Source: Anaerolineales bacterium (lineage in GTDB: Bacteria > Chloroflexota > Anaerolineae > Anaerolineales > UBA6663). From it: DNA of 10,488 nt. Position numbers and translations under genes: made by a program. A model generated the notes under the pieces. That model was not told where the DNA came from, did not search any database, and saw only the letters and a list, made by a program, of their open reading frames with translations. The stretch covers positions 1 to 10,488 of the forward strand of contig JAEURL010000261.1 in NCBI GenBank assembly GCA_016789165.1, given 5' to 3'. Below, piece after piece: positions 1 through 6,525 of the stretch (its first letter is position 1; each line of letters opens with the position of its first letter).

Positions 1-173
1 GACTTACAGCGTAATCAATCCGCCGCTTGGCACGAAATCTGAGCCTGCATCAAGGCGTGCTCTGAGGGCTTGACGGCCGAAAATCCCCACATCTGTCCCG
101 ACCGGGCAGGGCCGGCGCGGTGCAGTGCCAAACATGACTGCGAAGCGAAAGAGCGCTCGACAAAGACATCTCC
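1..173. other. Left flank of the IS, no supported gene
   Basis: The three plus frames are broken by stops or encode low-complexity peptide, and the one open minus frame starts inside the IS end and resembles no family I know. There is no sign of the missing N-terminal part of the membrane-protein fragment found on the other side of the insertion sequence. A short palindrome, GAGCGCTC, lies near 151-158. It is probably intergenic, or the edge of a rearranged region. Confidence 0.5.
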
Positions 174-202
174 GCCACTGATTCCCTGACAGATTTCATG
201 AA
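174..202 (+). repeat. IS terminal inverted repeat, left
   Basis: Begins GCCACTGAT and ends GATTTCATGAA. It pairs with the complement of 1382-1410, with mismatches only at 183, 190 and 191. The transposase stop codon (TGA, 198-196 on the minus strand) lies inside this repeat. Confidence 0.85.
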
Positions 203-1320
203 GCTGGGATTTTGACCACCGGCTTCAACTTGATCGGAACGAGATGCGCTCGAAAAGTGTCCAGATGCTGCAAGGCGGTCGATGCGCACCGTTTGAGCCA
301 GCGCAATCCAAGCTGGAACACGCTCAGCTCTCGTTTGTAACCGGGGTCAATCACCTGCCGAGTGGCTTCGCCGGCAAACAGAACTTGCTGGCCCAGTTCA
401 TGGCACCACAGCGTTGCGACCGCGACCGCCAACAGCAAGCGTTCCAGCCGATCTGCGTGACGCAGTTGGGTGTGTTCCAGGTCAAAGCCGCCCGACTGAT
501 CATCGCGGAAGCTCTGTTCAATCCGCATGCGATGGCCATATTCCTGCAGGCGCTGCCGCCCGGCAGGCTGATCGGAAACAATGGCCACCATTTCTGGATC
601 GACGGCCTCGGTCCATGTCACCGAGACATTCGTCGTCAGCATGCCGGCCTGGGTCAACGCCACCGCCTGAAAGTAGCGGTTCAGGCCGATCGGCACGATT
701 TCATCCAAACGCGCCTGGCGGCCATCCGGCCAGCTAATCCAGGTGTTATGCATGATCCGGATGGCATAGTGCCACCCAATTTTCCGGCACAAATCAGCCC
801 AATCACAGTCCCGAAAACCGCGATCGGCCAAGAAGGTCACGCCTTTCACGCGTGGCCGCAAGAACACCGCAACCTGTTCCAACATCGTCTGCAATCTCTC
901 GACGCGGACCAGACCTTTGCCTGGAATGACCACCCACGCCAAGGGGATCGCCCGACAGCCATGTTCCAGCGACAGCCGAAAGATCTGCCAATGGTTACCA
1001 AAGACCATCAGGCCATCCAAAATGACAAAGGCGTGCTCGTCTTGCCAAGCTGTTCCCAGCACTTGCGCCAACAGCGGCCGATACACCTCCCAGACCTGAA
1101 CGCGTGGGTTCCGCAACCAGCGGCGCAAGCGGGCAATCCGCGACTCGGCTTTGGTTTCCCACGGCAGATACGTCGCAATGGCTCCCAGCGCCACCGCCTG
1201 CGACTGCAAAATCCCGACCGTCAGCCAGGCCCAGTTGCTCAACTGCGCGATATGGCTCACGGTGACCAGGCGCGCCAAGGTGTGCACGATTCGGTTGTAC
1301 AATTCCTGACTGCTGCTCAT
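196..1320 (-). CDS. IS4-like DDE transposase
   Basis: Catalyses cut-and-paste movement of the surrounding element by binding its inverted repeats and using a DDE triad with two metal ions. The 374-residue product has the RNase H-like triad layout: first Asp in the ILDG motif (about residue 102), second Asp in LADRGF (about 166), and Glu in the IS4 signature Y-x2-R-x3-E (Y261, R264, E268). The Lys usual six residues further on is Gln here (Q275). The N-terminal 100 residues are helical and basic, as expected for DNA binding. I chose the ATG at 1320 because AAAGGAG at 1335-1329 sits 8 bases upstream. A TTG one codon earlier (1323) is possible with 5-base spacing. The frame is intact with no stop or frameshift, so the element may be active. 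Family level is secure; the exact IS subgroup is not. Confidence 0.88.
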   Translation of the reverse strand: MSSSQELYNRIVHTLARLVTVSHIAQLSNWAWLTVGILQSQAVALGAIATYLPWETKAESRIARLRRWLRNPRVQVWEVYRPLLAQVLGTAWQDEHAFVILDGLMVFGNHWQIFRLSLEHGCRAIPLAWVVIPGKGLVRVERLQTMLEQVAVFLRPRVKGVTFLADRGFRDCDWADLCRKIGWHYAIRIMHNTWISWPDGRQARLDEIVPIGLNRYFQAVALTQAGMLTTNVSVTWTEAVDPEMVAIVSDQPAGRQRLQEYGHRMRIEQSFRDDQSGGFDLEHTQLRHADRLERLLLAVAVATLWCHELGQQVLFAGEATRQVIDPGYKRELSVFQLGLRWLKRCASTALQHLDTFRAHLVPIKLKPVVKIPAS

Positions 1321-1352
1321 CAAGTTGGCTCCTTTGGTCGTCAGACAACCAA

Positions 1353-1358
1353 ATTATG
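1353..1358 (-). promoter_or_regulatory. Possible -10 element of the transposase
   Basis: CATAAT on the minus strand lies 18 bases ahead of the transposase ribosome binding site (AAAGGAG, 1335-1329). No convincing -35 hexamer is seen at 16-18 bases, where the sequence runs into the inverted repeat. A weak internal promoter is usual for insertion sequences. This is a pattern match only. Confidence 0.3.
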
Positions 1359-1381
1359 CCAAGTTTGTGGGCAGCACTCAT

Positions 1382-1410
1382 TTCATGAAATCCCTCAGGG
1401 GATCAGTGGC
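1382..1410 (-). repeat. IS terminal inverted repeat, right
   Basis: Read on the minus strand it begins GCCACTGAT and ends GATTTCATGAA, matching the left end at 26 of 29 positions. Read outward it contains an ATG (1385-1387) that is in frame with the truncated membrane-protein fragment beginning at 1412. Confidence 0.85.
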
Positions 1411-1411
1411 C

Positions 1412-1582
1412 GGCTTTGACCTGGGCTTCCTGACCGTGTTGAACAACATCCCTCAGGTCACCAAAATGACGGCCGCCGGCGTCTGGAATTACACCCTCTT
1501 CTGGCTGGCCATGATCCCGCTGGTCGTCGAAGCAGCCCTGATCCTGGCGGCCCATCGATTGCTATCCGCTCCGCGCCGCTGA
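1412..1582 (+). pseudogene. C-terminal fragment of an interrupted membrane protein
   Basis: Fifty-six codons, starting GFDLGFLTVLNNIPQ and ending at TGA 1580-1582, directly adjoin the right end of the insertion sequence. The fragment has one clear membrane helix (about WNYTLFWLAMIPLVVEAALILAAH) followed by a short basic tail (RLLSAPRR), so the C-terminus is probably cytoplasmic. The rest of the protein is not found left of the element, so the gene is truncated and not merely split. The IS end supplies an in-frame ATG at 1385, giving a possible 65-residue fusion (MKSLRGSVA then the fragment), but it lacks a good ribosome binding site. I do not recognise the parent family. It is most likely a dead remnant. 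Confidence 0.6.
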
Positions 1583-1600
1583 TCAGCCGGCCTGCCCGAC

Positions 1601-1658
1601 CTCTTAGGCGCGCCCTGGCCGCCCGCCCGCCGGCCTGCTACACTAGCCCGCCTAAGGG
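1601..1658. repeat. Inverted repeat around the promoter of the 1677 gene
   Basis: CTCTTAGGCG at 1601-1610 pairs with CGCCTAAGGG at 1649-1658 at 9 of 10 positions, with 38 bases between. The right arm begins just after the predicted -10 and covers the expected transcription start. It could be a two-site operator or chance in GC-rich DNA. Confidence 0.3.
1636..1644 (+). promoter_or_regulatory. Extended -10 promoter TGCTACACT
   Basis: TG-C-TACACT fits an extended -10 (TGnTATAAT) and lies 33 bases ahead of the start codon at 1677. Transcription would begin near 1651. No -35 consensus is present, which is common for extended -10 promoters. The identical nine bases precede the histidine kinase gene on the other strand at 8764-8756, which raises confidence that this is a housekeeping sigma site in this genome. 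Confidence 0.5.
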
Positions 1659-1676
1659 CCCCAAGCGGGAGAGCGC

Positions 1677-2309
1677 ATGCCCACCCAGCTGCATGACCTG
1701 TTCCAATCGCTGTTCCTAAGTTGGCTTCACTCCGGCGCCGCGCCGGGGGCCGCGGTGGAGGGCGTCACGCCGGAGTTTACCGATCGGCTTGGCGACACGC
1801 AGCCGGACACCTTCACCTTTGATGTCCTGCTCCATGCCACGCGCTCGCTCGGCTGGGTCTGGCAGGCGATCGAGTTCGGCGACATTTTTGACGGGCAGTT
1901 TTTCTTCTATGTGCCCGCCGACTGGTCGGACCTGCAGCACGGGCCGGCCCAGGCGGTCCTGGGCGCCGACCAGGCCCGCCGGCAATCCGTCCGCCTCCTG
2001 CCGCGCGCCAACTGGCAGCCGCCGGCCGCCGCACTCCTGGCGGACCGGCGGGTGACGGCGTTCGCCTATTACCCGCTGTGGCGGCCCTATTACCACCAAT
2101 GGGTTTTTGTGACAGCCGGCGAGGCGGCGGAGGTCACCGCCCACGGCGTTTACAGCTCCGGTGACTGGCTGGTCGTCGTCGAGGGCGAGGTGCCAGACGG
2201 CGTGCCGGACAGCCTGAACGAGCACCTGACTGCGCTCGTCAACTCCAACCCCTGGTATGGGTGGATCCAAGCGGCGCAAGCCCAACAAGCCAATAGCCCG
2301 GCCAACTGA
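1677..2309 (+). CDS. Hypothetical protein, 210 residues
   Basis: I do not recognise this protein. It is predicted soluble, with no signal peptide or membrane helix, moderately acidic, and rich in Trp, Tyr and Phe, with aromatic clusters in the middle (FDGQFFFYVP, and AFAYYPLWRPYYHQWVF at about residues 127-143) that suggest beta strands of a compact fold. The C-terminal 15 residues are low-complexity, rich in Ala and Gln. GGGAGAG at 1667-1673 supports the ATG at 1677, and an extended -10 lies upstream. The next gene starts 130 bases later, so the two may be separate units. Codon use matches the neighbouring plus-strand genes and, with the promoter, supports a real gene. It may be a small lineage-specific family. 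Confidence 0.75.
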   Translation: MPTQLHDLFQSLFLSWLHSGAAPGAAVEGVTPEFTDRLGDTQPDTFTFDVLLHATRSLGWVWQAIEFGDIFDGQFFFYVPADWSDLQHGPAQAVLGADQARRQSVRLLPRANWQPPAAALLADRRVTAFAYYPLWRPYYHQWVFVTAGEAAEVTAHGVYSSGDWLVVVEGEVPDGVPDSLNEHLTALVNSNPWYGWIQAAQAQQANSPAN

Positions 2310-2366
2310 CCGGCCAAGCGCTGGGCTTCCAACGACCTGACTCTTCCCGCCGTTGGCCCTGACAGC

Positions 2367-2380
2367 GGCGAGTGCTCGCC
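2367..2380. repeat. 14-bp near-perfect palindrome upstream of the Nudix gene
   Basis: GGCGAG-TG-CTCGCC has 6-bp arms around two bases, in the 130-bp gap ahead of the Nudix start at 2440. Its position suits a repressor site, or the stem of a small hairpin, but no promoter hexamers are evident beside it. Confidence 0.25.
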
Positions 2381-2439
2381 ATGGCCGGCTTGTCTCGGGT
2401 CCATTTCACCTCAGGGTCCCGCCCATCGAAGGAGGCCGC

Positions 2440-2898
2440 GTGACGCGCATCACCCGCTATCAGGGCGCCATCCTCCGCGACCAGCACATCCTGCTCATCA
2501 AGCACACCGAGCACGCCAGCGGCCGCAGCTACTGGCTCATTCCGGGGGGCGGCCGGGAGCCCGACGAGACCGAGACCACGTGTGTGCAGCGCGAAATGCA
2601 CGAGGAGACCGGGCTGCAGGTCCAGGTGCGCGCCCTCCTGCTCGACGAGCCGGGCCTCCCCGGCGGCGTCTATCAACGCCATAAAACCTACCTATGCGAG
2701 ATTGTCGGCGGGGAGGCCCGGCCCGGCTACGAGCCCGAGCCGGAGGCCGCCGCCGCCTACAGCATCACCGAAGTCGGCTGGATCGATCTCCGCCCAGGCG
2801 CGGTGTGGCCCGCGCCCATCGCCGATGAGCCCATCACCGGCCCCCTGCTCCGGCGGCTGCAAGCCGTGCTGGGCCAGCGCGCGGCCGGGCAGCCCTAA
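2440..2898 (+). CDS. Nudix hydrolase
   Basis: Hydrolyses a nucleoside diphosphate linked to another moiety (X), releasing nucleotide products; the substrate cannot be read from the sequence. The 152-residue protein is a single Nudix domain. The Nudix box is complete, G37-x5-E43-x7-R51-E52-M53-x-E55-E56-x-G58-L59, preceded by the usual WLIPGGG strand and loop; the glutamates bind the catalytic metal. I chose the GTG at 2440 because AAGGAGG at 2429-2435 sits 4 bases upstream. A longer ATG-started frame from 2353 would add 29 residues of non-Nudix character without such a site. The gene lies 66 bases ahead of the metallo-hydrolase gene on the same strand and is probably co-transcribed with it. 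The short length resembles MutT-like or ADP-sugar and diadenosine hydrolases. Confidence 0.9.
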   Translation: MTRITRYQGAILRDQHILLIKHTEHASGRSYWLIPGGGREPDETETTCVQREMHEETGLQVQVRALLLDEPGLPGGVYQRHKTYLCEIVGGEARPGYEPEPEAAAAYSITEVGWIDLRPGAVWPAPIADEPITGPLLRRLQAVLGQRAAGQP

Positions 2899-2964
2899 CC
2901 CGGTTCAGGGCCGGCGCCGTCCATTCGCCGCGCCGGCGCCAGACGAGAAAGGTGGCCGCCAGCC

Positions 2965-3930
2965 ATGCCCGCCTCACCGCCGCCAGCCTCTGAGCACTTG
3001 GCTCTGCGCGAAGCGGCCCCCGGTGTCTGGGCCGCTCTCGCCGCGCCGGCCGGCCTCGCCGCCAGCAACGCCGGGATCGTCGACCTGGGCGGGGCCACCC
3101 TGGTGTTCGACACCACGTTCTCCCCGGCCAGCGCCGCCGAACTGCGCGCCGCCGCCGAGCAACTGACCGGCCGGCCGGCCACGCTCGTGCTGAACAGCCA
3201 CTGGCATGACGATCATGTCTTTGGGAACGGCGTTTTCGGCCCGGACGCCGCGATCCACGCCACGGCCGGCACGCTGGCGATCATGCGGGCGACGACGCCC
3301 GGCCACATCGCCGAATTCAAACAGCACTGGCCGCGCCAGCTGGCCGAATGGTCCCGGCAGGCCGAAGCAGCCGCCTCGGACGCCGACAGGCGCGAGTGGG
3401 AGGATGGCGTACGTTTTGCGCGGGCCATCATCGCGACCTTCCCGGACCTGCAGCTCCGTCTGCCCACTCACACCTTTTCCGAACGCGCACTGTTGAGCGG
3501 CACCCGGCGCACAGCCGAATTCATCACCCTGGGCGGCGGGCACACCGCCAGCGACGCCTTCTTGTGGCTGCCGGCGGACCGCGTGTTGTTCACCGGGGAC
3601 CTGCTGGTGACCGGCAACCATCCCGACCTGACGGCGGGCGATCCGCAGCGCTGGCTCGCCATCCTGGCCGCCTTCAAGGCCCTGCGGCCCAGCCGGCTGG
3701 TGCCCGGCCACGGCGAGCTCGCCGCGGTGGCCGACATCGAGGCGCTGGAGCAGTACCTGGGCTATCTGCTTCAGCTGGCCGACGAGATGAACGCCCGCGC
3801 CGAGCCTCTGCCCGCGCCAGCCGCGCCCGCGCTGCTCCCCGCCTTCGCCGCGGCCTGGGCCAACCAGGAGGCCTTCGTCAGGAATCTGGAGTTTTGTCGG
3901 AAGCGTTCCGCTGGCAGCGGGCGCCAGTGA
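2965..3930 (+). CDS. Metallo-beta-lactamase-fold hydrolase
   Basis: A cytoplasmic metal-dependent hydrolase of the MBL superfamily, 321 residues. All metal ligands are visible: H79-x-H81-x-D83-H84 in SHWHDDHVFGN, H193 in GGGHTASDA, D212 in FTGDLL and H249 in PGHGE. There is no signal peptide, so it is not a secreted class B beta-lactamase. A helical insertion at about residues 105-160, rich in Arg, Glu and Ala, separates the metal motifs and probably caps the active site. The family includes thiolesterases, lactonases and sulphur-oxidation-associated proteins; the HWHDDHVFGN form is common in generic MBL-fold hydrolases of unknown substrate. The ATG at 2965 has AAAGGTGG at 2948-2955 nine bases upstream. 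It follows the Nudix gene by 66 bases. Confidence 0.9.
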   Translation: MPASPPPASEHLALREAAPGVWAALAAPAGLAASNAGIVDLGGATLVFDTTFSPASAAELRAAAEQLTGRPATLVLNSHWHDDHVFGNGVFGPDAAIHATAGTLAIMRATTPGHIAEFKQHWPRQLAEWSRQAEAAASDADRREWEDGVRFARAIIATFPDLQLRLPTHTFSERALLSGTRRTAEFITLGGGHTASDAFLWLPADRVLFTGDLLVTGNHPDLTAGDPQRWLAILAAFKALRPSRLVPGHGELAAVADIEALEQYLGYLLQLADEMNARAEPLPAPAAPALLPAFAAAWANQEAFVRNLEFCRKRSAGSGRQ

Positions 3931-3963
3931 CAGGCGCCGCTCGCCGGCACATTTCCAGCCGCA

Positions 3964-3990
3964 GCCCCGCCCGGCCCCGGCAGGCGGGGC
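3964..3990 (+). terminator. GC-rich hairpin after the hydrolase gene
   Basis: GCCCCGCC (3964-3971) and GGCGGGGC (3983-3990) form a perfect 8-bp stem with an 11-base loop, 33 bases beyond the stop of the metallo-hydrolase gene. There is no T run after it, so it is at best a non-canonical terminator or an mRNA 3' end stabiliser. Confidence 0.4.
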
Positions 3991-4046
3991 CGCGACGGCG
4001 ACAACCCGATCCACGAATGGCACGCGCGGCGGCCGGGCGTCAGGCC

Positions 4047-4061
4047 GGCCGGGGACCGGCC
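4047..4061 (-). terminator. GC-rich hairpin after the two-helix membrane protein gene
   Basis: GGCCGG and CCGGCC form a 6-bp perfect stem around a 3-base loop, 52 bases past the minus-strand stop at 4114. It faces the plus-strand hairpin at 3964-3990 in the convergent gap. No T run follows. An 11-bp direct repeat, GGCCAGCCCCT, occurs beside it at 4058-4068 and again at 4084-4094. Confidence 0.3.
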
Positions 4062-4113
4062 AGCCCCTCGCCGTTCCACGGCGGGCCAGCCCCTATTCGC
4101 CGGCCCGTGTGCC

Positions 4114-4476
4114 TCAGTCCAGCACGCTGCCGACGATCTCCGGCCGGCTCTCCAGCCGCGCGGCCGGCACGGCCAAGGGCTCATCGTCGCCGCCAAGCCC
4201 CGCACCGGGCGCATCAGCTAAGTCAGCCTCGGCCCGAGCCGGGGCAACGATGACGTAATAAGGGTAGGCCTCGTCCGCGGCCGCTGGGCTGCCGAAGGCC
4301 AGCCCGGATTTACCCAGCCAAGCCAGGATCAAGCCGAAGCACACCACCACCACCCCGATCTGGAGGACTACCTCGGCCTGCTCGGGCAGGCCCAGCCGGT
4401 GCACCCAGATCAGCGCCCCCACCATCAACGCTCCGAGACCATATAACTGCCACCAGTGCGCTTTTTCTGCGGTCAT
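4114..4476 (-). CDS. Small two-helix membrane protein beside KimA
   Basis: I do not recognise this 120-residue protein. Two membrane helices are clear, at about residues 11-28 (LYGLGALMVGALIWVH) and 35-53 (VVLQIGVVVVCFGLILAWL), joined by a short loop, followed by a hydrophilic acidic tail of about 60 residues rich in Ala, Glu and Asp. The basic residues around the helices do not settle which side the tail faces. The ATG at 4476 is chosen because GGGGAG (4488-4483) lies 6 bases upstream; a TTG two codons earlier would touch that site. The gene begins 36 bases after the kimA stop on the same strand, so co-transcription is likely. An accessory role for the transporter is inference from position only. 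Confidence 0.72.
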   Translation of the reverse strand: MTAEKAHWWQLYGLGALMVGALIWVHRLGLPEQAEVVLQIGVVVVCFGLILAWLGKSGLAFGSPAAADEAYPYYVIVAPARAEADLADAPGAGLGGDDEPLAVPAARLESRPEIVGSVLD

Positions 4477-4512
4477 GGGCAACTCCCCGAAGCCGGCCGG
4501 CGCCGCGCCGTT

Positions 4513-6453
4513 TTATTCCACGTGGTAAGACACGTCCGTGATGACGATGCCGGGCTTGAAAAGCAGAGCCAGGCGCAGCCAGACCGCGGTCTGGGCATGC
4601 AGCAGGCTATGCCACCAGGTGCGTGAGACGAACTGCGGCACGACGATGGTGATGGTCTGGTTGGGCGGGCGCTGGGCGGCCAGGCCCTCGATGTAATCCA
4701 GCAGCGGCTCCAGCATCAGCCGGTAGGGCGACTCCAGGATCACCAGCCGCAGGCCGTCGCCCCAGGCCTCCCACTTGTGTTTCAGCCGCTCGGCCTCGGC
4801 CGGGTCAATCGAGACGTGCACGGCCGTCACGTCGGGCGAGAGCGAGCGGGCGTAGTTCAGGGCCGCCAGGGTGCCGCGGTGCACGCCCGCGATCGGGACC
4901 ACCACGCGATGCCGGGCGATGCGGGCCGGCGCGCCGAAGTTCTCCAGCGAAAGCCCGCGCGCCAGGTGCTTGTAGTGGTGGTGGATGGCGAAGAAGCCGG
5001 CCACCAGAATCGGCACAATCAGGATGATGATCCAGGCGCCGTCGTGGAACTTGGTGATGGCGAAGACCAGCATCACCACCGCCGTGCAGACCGCGCCAAA
5101 GCCGTTGATGGCCAGCTTGAGCTTCCAGCGCCGGTCGTAGTGCAGGACCGAGCCGGCCTCGCGCAGCTCGGCCCCCGGCGCCAGATGGCCGGCCTTCCAC
5201 CAGCGCCGCGCCATGCCGGCCTGCGAGAGCGTGAACGACAGGAAGACGCCGATAGCGTAGAGCGGGATCAAGCCCGTCACGCTGGCGCTGAAGACCACAA
5301 TCAAGAGCGAGGCGATGGCGGCCAGCACGATGATGCCGCGCGAGAACACCAGCCGGCTGCCGCGGTAGGCCAGCTGCTTGGGCAGGAAGCCGTCGGCCGC
5401 GATCAGGGCGGCCAGGCGCGGGAAATCGGCGTAGGCCGTGTTGGCGGCCATGATCAGGATCAGGGTCGTCGCCCCGATCACGCCCAGGTAGAGCGGGCCG
5501 CGCCCGTCCAGCACCGTCCGCGCCAGCTGCGAGATGACGGTCTCCTCTTCCGAGGGGATGGCGCCGATGTGGTTGGCCAGGAACGTGATGCTCAGGAAGA
5601 GCGAGCCCAGGATGGCGCTCATCCACACCAGCGTGATGCCGGCGTTGCGGCTGCGCGGCTCCTTGAAGGCCGTGATGCCGTTGGAGATGGCCTCCACCCC
5701 GGTCAGGGCGGTGGTGCCGCTGGCGAAGGCGTGCAGGACCAGGAAGAGCGACACCGGCTGGAGCGTCTCCACCACCAGGTGCGGCGGATCGGCCACCGGG
5801 CCGAGGCTGCCGGTCAGGGCCCGGAACAGGCCCACCCCCACCGTCACCACCATCATGACCACGAAGAAGTAGGTGGGGATGGCGAAGGTCAGGCCGGACT
5901 CCTTCACCCCGCGCAGGTTGATGAACATGACGAACAGCACCATGGCCACGGCGATCGCCACGCGCCACGGGATCAGCTCCGGAAAGGCCGAGACGATCTG
6001 GGCCACGCCGGAGGAGATGGAGACCGAGACGGTCAGGATGTAGTCCAGCAGCAGGGCGCCGCCGGCGGCCTGGGCCGGCAGTTCGCCCAGGTTGTCCCGG
6101 GCGACGATGTAGGCGCCGCCGCCGCCGGGGTAGGCGTGGATGGTCTGCTCGTAGGAGATGGTGACGATGGCCAGCAGGATGACGATGGCCAGGGCGATCG
6201 GGAGCGAGTAGCTGAAGGCCAGGGCGCCGGCGCCGGCCAGGATGATCAGGATCTCCTGGGTGGCGTAGGCCGTGGACGAGAGCGCGTCCGAGGCGAAGAC
6301 CGCCAGGCCGACCGCCTTGCCGATGGTCTGGTGCGGGGCGTCCGCCGTCGCCAGCGGCCGGCCGATCAGGGCCGAGACCCACGAACGCGGCGGCGTGCCG
6401 TTGGTGCCGGACTGCCGGATGATATTAGATTGTTCCGATTGAGAGTTGATCAT
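4513..6453 (-). CDS. kimA: KimA-type potassium transporter (APC/KUP superfamily)
   Basis: Imports K+, probably with protons, across the cytoplasmic membrane. The 646-residue protein has about 12 membrane helices up to residue ~505 and a cytosolic C-terminal domain of about 130 residues with a Usp-like pattern (VVVPIAGVHRGTLAALNYA). Family signatures include FASDALSSTAYAT in helix 1, AYPGGGGAYIVARDNLG and DYILTVSVSISSG. D56 and Y63, and D137, Y138, T141 and S145, have the same spacing as the K+-site residues I recall for Bacillus subtilis KimA (D36, Y43, D117, Y118, T121, S125). The ATG at 6453 is preferred because GGGAAG (6464-6459) is 5 bases upstream; a GTG at 6471 has no such site. It is often annotated simply as APC family permease. 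It follows a KdpE-like regulator gene, which supports a potassium role. Amino acid transport is the alternative. Confidence 0.85.
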   Translation of the reverse strand: MINSQSEQSNIIRQSGTNGTPPRSWVSALIGRPLATADAPHQTIGKAVGLAVFASDALSSTAYATQEILIILAGAGALAFSYSLPIALAIVILLAIVTISYEQTIHAYPGGGGAYIVARDNLGELPAQAAGGALLLDYILTVSVSISSGVAQIVSAFPELIPWRVAIAVAMVLFVMFINLRGVKESGLTFAIPTYFFVVMMVVTVGVGLFRALTGSLGPVADPPHLVVETLQPVSLFLVLHAFASGTTALTGVEAISNGITAFKEPRSRNAGITLVWMSAILGSLFLSITFLANHIGAIPSEEETVISQLARTVLDGRGPLYLGVIGATTLILIMAANTAYADFPRLAALIAADGFLPKQLAYRGSRLVFSRGIIVLAAIASLLIVVFSASVTGLIPLYAIGVFLSFTLSQAGMARRWWKAGHLAPGAELREAGSVLHYDRRWKLKLAINGFGAVCTAVVMLVFAITKFHDGAWIIILIVPILVAGFFAIHHHYKHLARGLSLENFGAPARIARHRVVVPIAGVHRGTLAALNYARSLSPDVTAVHVSIDPAEAERLKHKWEAWGDGLRLVILESPYRLMLEPLLDYIEGLAAQRPPNQTITIVVPQFVSRTWWHSLLHAQTAVWLRLALLFKPGIVITDVSYHVE

Positions 6454-6461
6454 GCGTGCTT

Positions 6462-6481
6462 CCCATACCACAGGTGATGGG
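6462..6481 (-). promoter_or_regulatory. Dyad overlapping the kimA ribosome binding site
   Basis: On the minus strand CCCAT-C-ACC, loop TGT, GGT-ATGGG forms an 8-bp stem with one bulged base. The right arm contains the GGG of the kimA ribosome binding site GGGAAG, and the left arm covers the predicted transcription start. It could be an operator for the adjacent regulator, or an RNA hairpin that hides the ribosome binding site. Confidence 0.4.
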
Positions 6482-6485
6482 AGTC

Positions 6486-6494
6486 ACTTTAGCA
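6486..6494 (-). promoter_or_regulatory. Extended -10 promoter of kimA, TGCTAAAGT
   Basis: TG-C-TAAAGT on the minus strand fits an extended -10, with transcription starting near 6479 and a leader of about 26 bases. The -35 position falls in the hairpin at 6507-6525 and shows no good hexamer, as expected of a promoter needing an activator such as the adjacent KdpE-like protein. The core resembles TGCTACACT seen at two other genes in the window. Confidence 0.4.
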
Positions 6495-6503
6495 AGCGGG
6501 GGT

Positions 6504-6525
6504 AAAGCGGCCACAAAGAGGCCGC
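6504..6525 (-). terminator. Weak terminator or attenuator between regulator gene and kimA
   Basis: GCGGCC (6525-6520), loop TCTTTGT, GGCCGC (6512-6507), then TTT, read on the minus strand. A 6-bp GC stem with only three T after it is a weak intrinsic terminator. It lies 43 bases past the response-regulator stop and just ahead of the kimA -10. Confidence 0.4.

Larger units (their letters stand above)
174..1410 (-). mobile_element. Complete IS4-like insertion sequence
   Basis: One transposase gene fills the interval between two terminal inverted repeats, 174-202 and 1382-1410, matching at 26 of 29 positions. The element is about 1237 bp, the size expected for a single-gene IS of the IS4 group. 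Its base composition is visibly less GC-rich than the genes to its right, which fits acquisition by transfer. I see no direct repeat of the flanks (left flank ends CATCTCC, right flank begins CGGCTTT), so a target duplication was never made, has been lost, or one side was deleted. The ends could be one or two bases different from those given. Confidence 0.88.

Noticed and set aside
244..1419. A 391-codon open frame on the plus strand opposite the transposase
   Set aside because: It runs antisense to a well-supported transposase, has no domain pattern and an odd composition rich in Gln, His and Pro; it is a mirror of the transposase codon use.
160..1425. Target-site duplication around the IS
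   Set aside because: Flanks compared at several possible end positions show no direct repeat of 4 bases or more.
2385..2439. A T-box-like leader ahead of the Nudix gene (CAGGGTCCCGCC)
   Set aside because: It lacks the TGGNACCGCG core and any specifier stem, and the downstream gene is not an amino-acid-related gene.
2353..2439. A longer N-terminus for the Nudix protein from an upstream ATG
   Set aside because: The extension matches no Nudix structure and has no ribosome binding site, while the GTG at 2440 has AAGGAGG.
2899..2964. A terminator between the Nudix and metallo-hydrolase genes
   Set aside because: GGCGCCG and CGGCGCC can pair, but no T run follows and GC-rich DNA here often contains such arms; co-transcription remains more likely.
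3348..4253. A 301-codon plus-strand open frame overlapping the metallo-hydrolase
   Set aside because: The product is Arg-, Pro- and Ala-rich without domain signals and shares its DNA with a frame containing all MBL metal motifs.
4777..6477. A 566-codon plus-strand open frame opposite kimA
   Set aside because: Its product is highly repetitive in Gly, Asp, Gln and His, as expected from the antisense of a GC-rich membrane-protein gene. KimA on the minus strand has clear family motifs.
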